The notes under the pieces were generated by a model that saw only the letters and a program-made list of their open reading frames with translations, had not been told where the DNA came from and ran no database searches. Of a stretch of 64,000 nt of DNA, positions 61,201 to 64,000 are shown one piece after another; within the stretch, counting starts at the first letter, position 1; every line of letters begins with the position of its first letter. The translations under genes and the position numbers were made by a program. Where the stretch lies: positions 1 to 64,000 of the forward strand of contig JAPTJF010000212.1 in the NCBI GenBank assembly GCA_029339195.1, written 5' to 3'. This DNA is from Micractinium sp. NFX-FRZ. Its lineage: Eukaryota > Chlorophyta > Trebouxiophyceae > Chlorellales > Chlorellaceae.

Positions 61201-62326
61201 TGACGCCGGCCATTGAGCCCTGTCTCCTAGCCGACACGCTGCTGGGCTTGGCAGCCCCCCGCCACGCTGCCTCCCTGGTCAGCAGCGGCCTGCTGGGCGA
61301 GCTGGTGGCGGGCAGCGTGGCCAGGGAGGCACAGCTGCAGCATCTGTCCCCCGAGGAGCGTGCCGAGTGGAGCACAGGGATGCGGGTGCCGCTGTCTGGC
61401 GCAGAGATGCCTTGGGGAGTTGGGCAACGCGAGCCGTCGGTGAGTGTGTGGAGAGTCGTGCTGTGCTTGCTGGTGCATGGTAGTCGAATGACAGTTGATG
61501 CGGTGCGCAGTCACAGGAGGGCAGTAAGGCAAACCAGTTTGCATTCCGCCGCATCTGCCCTGCCTGTCCTCGTCAGGGCCAAGCGCCGTGCTGTGCCTGC
61601 TGGCGCATGCTAGTCGCATGGCAGTGGTCACGGTGCCCAGCCAGGGACCGCACAGGAGGAGGGCATGCACCTAGTGGCTGTGCCCAGCCTGAGCAGGCAC
61701 GCAGCCAAGCCACGTTGCGTTCCCCAGCATCTGCCCTGCAGATGGCAGTCCTGTACATCCAGCTGTGTTACATGGTTGCGACCCTGGCCAGAGCTGCAGC
61801 GGACGCTGCCCAGGCAGACAGTGGCAGCCCGGCAGCACAGTTGCCAGTGGAAGTGCTGGCAGCGGCAGCTGAGCTGGGAGCAGCTGAGCTGGAAGCAGCC
61901 GAGCTGCCAGGGGCGTCTTCAGGCTTGGGAGCGGCGGCAGCACAGGCGGCAGCGGTGGCAGCTTTCACGGGGCGCCAGATGCCGGTGGCAGCCCCGCTGG
62001 CAGAGGCGCTGCAGGCCCACTGGCAGCAGCCGCAGCAGCAGGCAGCGGCGGCGCTGGAGCTGGCGCAGGTGGCGGCCACCCGTGGGTGCGCCAACCTGCG
62101 ATGCGCCAACCTGGGCGCCACGGGCGGCCCTGATTTTGGGCAGCTGGTGGGCAGCAAGCGGTGCGGCGGCTGCTGCGCGGTGCGGTACTGCAGCACCGCC
62201 TGCCAGGCAGCAGACTGGCGTGGTGGAGGGCACCGCAAGGTGTGCGCTGCGCTGGGGGAGGCGGTGGCGGCTGCAGCGGCAGCGCCAGAAGCAGCAGCGC
62301 AGCAGCAGCCAGTGGCCGGCTCATGA
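58218..62326 (+). CDS. MYND-type zinc-finger protein, paralog 2 of a tandem pair
   Basis: Paralog of the gene upstream, same strand and architecture. Exons: 58218-58417, 58569-59035, 59240-59318, 59455-60474, 60769-60988, 61167-61439, 61742-62326, about 947 aa. The MYND finger near residues 869-921 reads CANLRC, KRCGGCCAVRYCSTACQ, DW, HRKVC. Helical N-terminal landmarks match paralog 1: GGWPGSSSDLFRWARCGS, RTLAAFAASVAGPG, RHQAALAAS, KQLQACAAAHLGAV, SSGLLGELV. The small third exon would need a GC donor (AGCAG|GCAGGT) to join RHQAAL in phase; this is the weakest join and the region differs most from paralog 1. The intron 61440-61741 holds an imperfect duplication. No signal or membrane segment is seen. 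Confidence 0.8.
59186..59211. repeat. (AC)n microsatellite
   Basis: AC run in the intron upstream of exon 59240-59318 of the second MYND gene. Confidence 0.85.
61452..61740 (+). repeat. Imperfect duplication filling a MYND-2 intron
   Basis: Two blocks of about 120-155 bp start with CGTGCTGTGCTTGCTGGTGCATGGTAG (61456) and CGTGCTGTGCCTGCTGGCGCATGCTAG (61588), share CACAGGAGG and end at CATCTGCCCTGC. Only the second ends in a usable CAG acceptor followed by ATGGCAGTCCTG; the first has GTCCTCGTCAG. Confidence 0.8.
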
Positions 62327-62874
62327 GGCGCAGCAAGGTGTGGCTGCTTTCTTGCATCGTGTTCCCAGCTGGTCTTTGGCAGAGCACTTTGCGACTTGCG
62401 TTATGGCGCGTAACAATGCGTAACAAAAAAAACGCCATGCAAACCAGCAAGTGGTGTGTGGCGCATGGAAGCAGGGACAGGCAATGTCAGGTGTGGAAGG
62501 CAGGAGCACATTCTTGAGCAGGCAGGCGGGTGGACTGGCAGGTTTGAGACCGCCGGGTGACGGCACGCAAGTGGGGCAGGGTCAACTGGCACAGTGCCAA
62601 CCTGAGGGGGGCATTTAGCTCGTGCATTTAGCGTAACGAACGTGCGAGAACCGCACCCAGGGAGCAGGTGACACCTGGTGCAGCAGCAGGGTTGCACCGT
62701 AAGTTGATTGCTTGCAGCAGCGGGGATGGTACAAGAGGGGCGAGGTGAAACCATGCTCGAGGGGATGGTGCAAGGAGGGCAGAATCCATGGTACTGGGGA
62801 GCCGGCATATGTGCAGGGGAGGCCGGGCAGGCAACGGTGCAAATGAGCGTCGTTCAGGCCAGTGGTGCCCACGC
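62327..62874. other. Convergent intergenic region (MYND-2 / LRR gene)
   Basis: This 548-bp stretch holds the two 3' UTRs. GCGTAAC occurs twice close together near 62408-62425, and again at 62630, but no TGTAA. No gene is seen. Confidence 0.5.
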
Positions 62875-64000
62875 TCAGGCGCCAGCGTCAGCTGTGGCGT
62901 GAACATAAGCTCGTGCCCAGCCCGCGTCCGCGCCCGCTGCCTGAAGCAAGGGCGCAAACAGCTGCTGCTGGGTGGCCCGCATGGCCTGCACGGCGGCCAA
63001 GTCCAGGCCGCCGCCGGGGAGCAGCAGTGCCCGGTCCTGAACTGTCCCTGTCAGGATGGCCAGCGCAGGCAGCATGGGGCTCGCAAGCACGGCGACCGTC
63101 AGGTTGGAGCGTGCCACTGGGTCGTCACAGAAGCCATCGTCGGTGCTGCTGTCGGCCAAGCACAGCAGGCGCAGCGTGCGCAGCTGCGCCAGCAGCGCCA
63201 GGTCGGATGAGCGCAGCACCAGCTGGGTTGGGGCAGGGTCGCCGCTGTTGTAGACGGGTGTGCATGAGAGGTCCAGCACCTGAGGGTGGGTAGCCATGGG
63301 ATTGCACACAGGGCAAGTGTTAACCAAGATTGGTCGGTATGGCTGGGTGCAGGTGCAGCCGAGCACGGCATCAGGGCAATGCAAGATGGCATGACGCCAC
63401 GTGGCACAACACCTGTTGCGCTGCAGAGTATTTGTCAACCCTACCTAGCAGCAGCATACTTGGATGCGCATGCGGTCCAGCAACACAATGTGCACGCCAC
63501 AGTGCAGTGCCAGCGCACCAAGGCACAGCACAGCGCCTCCCCCCCGCCCCCCGCCCCACCTCCAGCTGGCGGCACTCTCGCAGCGCAGGGGGCAGGCGCT
63601 TCAGCTCGGTGCCCGACAGCAGCAGCGTGCGCAAGTTGCGCAGGTAGCGCCCCGGCGACAGACGCCTGCATGGCAGACAGGCAAGTGGGCATTGCTAGGG
63701 CAGGCGCATTCCGCAAAACGTGAGTGTTTCCACAGGCAGGTTGCCAGGCAGGCAGGCAGGCAGCAGGCTGGTATTTAGGCAGGCAGGCAGGCTGTGTGCG
63801 GGCATCACCTGAGCGGGACGCCAGTTAGGTCCAGATACCTGCAACTCACAGAGAAGCACTAATCAGTTCCTCACGTTTGCAGGCCATGTCCTGCCTGCCC
63901 GGCATCCGCACTGTCTCCTGCCACTGAGGAGCAGCGCCAACGGAGGGGCAACCTCTACCGGCACAGGCCGTGGCTCAGGCCGGCATGGGCTGCGTACCGG
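62875..64000 (-). CDS. Leucine-rich-repeat protein (5' part outside window)
   Basis: Visible exons: 63838-63809 (30 nt, YLDLTGVPLR), 63665-63560 and 63279-62875 with the stop at 62875. The frame is consistent across them. LRR pattern: YLRNLRTLLLSGTELKRLP, then LRECRQLEVLDLSCTPV and LLAQLRTLRLLCLADS. Each repeat lies in or across short exons, a usual LRR layout. The last part (AILTGTVQDRALLLPGGG onward) is not LRR-like. The upstream exons lie beyond the window or in 63845-64000, where I cannot fix a boundary. Without the N-terminus it cannot be said whether this is a cytosolic LRR protein or part of a larger receptor or adaptor. Confidence 0.68.
63733..63795. repeat. (GGCA)n-type repeat in LRR gene intron
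   Basis: Interrupted AGGC/GGCA tetranucleotide tract in the intron between exons 63838-63809 and 63665-63560. Confidence 0.85.

Overview
The window is nuclear DNA of a GC-rich, very intron-dense green alga. The genes point to a Chlorella-like trebouxiophyte: a plastid starch synthase III, a plant-type Alfin PHD protein, a secreted protein with an SPPPP hydroxyproline-rich tail, and a tandem pair of MYND-finger proteins. Introns follow GT-AG with a pyrimidine-CTGCAG acceptor, and at least four look like GC-AG. The lineage is an inference from gene content and style; no species is claimed.

Layout (strand): secreted Cys-rich/SPPPP protein (-, runs off the left end); golgin-84-like Golgi coiled-coil membrane protein (+); a long protein with five CTF[HKQ]P motifs (-); Alfin-like PHD protein (+); TPRKB/Cgi121 subunit of the KEOPS tRNA-t6A complex (+); starch synthase III with three CBM53-like modules and a GT5 catalytic domain in about 31 exons (-); DDX3/Ded1-type DEAD-box helicase (+); mitochondrial-type Obg GTPase (-); two paralogous MYND-finger proteins in tandem (+,+); leucine-rich-repeat protein (-, runs off the right end). 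The genes are unrelated housekeeping and structural functions, as expected for a nuclear chromosome arm. Most neighbours are divergent or convergent. I rebuilt exon chains by hand from splice sites and codon phase; CDS spans run from start to stop and include introns.

The most unusual feature is not one gene. In at least five of the ten genes the introns carry imperfect copies ('echoes') of the nearest exon-intron junction: 35-70 bp that include exon sequence and the splice site, usually 65-150 bp away. The clearest are in TPRKB, the helicase, golgin-84 and starch synthase III (more than a dozen places there). One such duplication encloses an interstitial telomere-like sequence with a TTTAAA head-to-head centre. 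This looks like a recurrent local duplication process, perhaps break repair, that lengthens introns and supplies decoy or alternative splice sites. Other points of note: a PHD finger with Asp at the usual zinc-ligand His, a roughly 100-residue insertion in the Obg domain, and patchwork identity between the two MYND paralogs.
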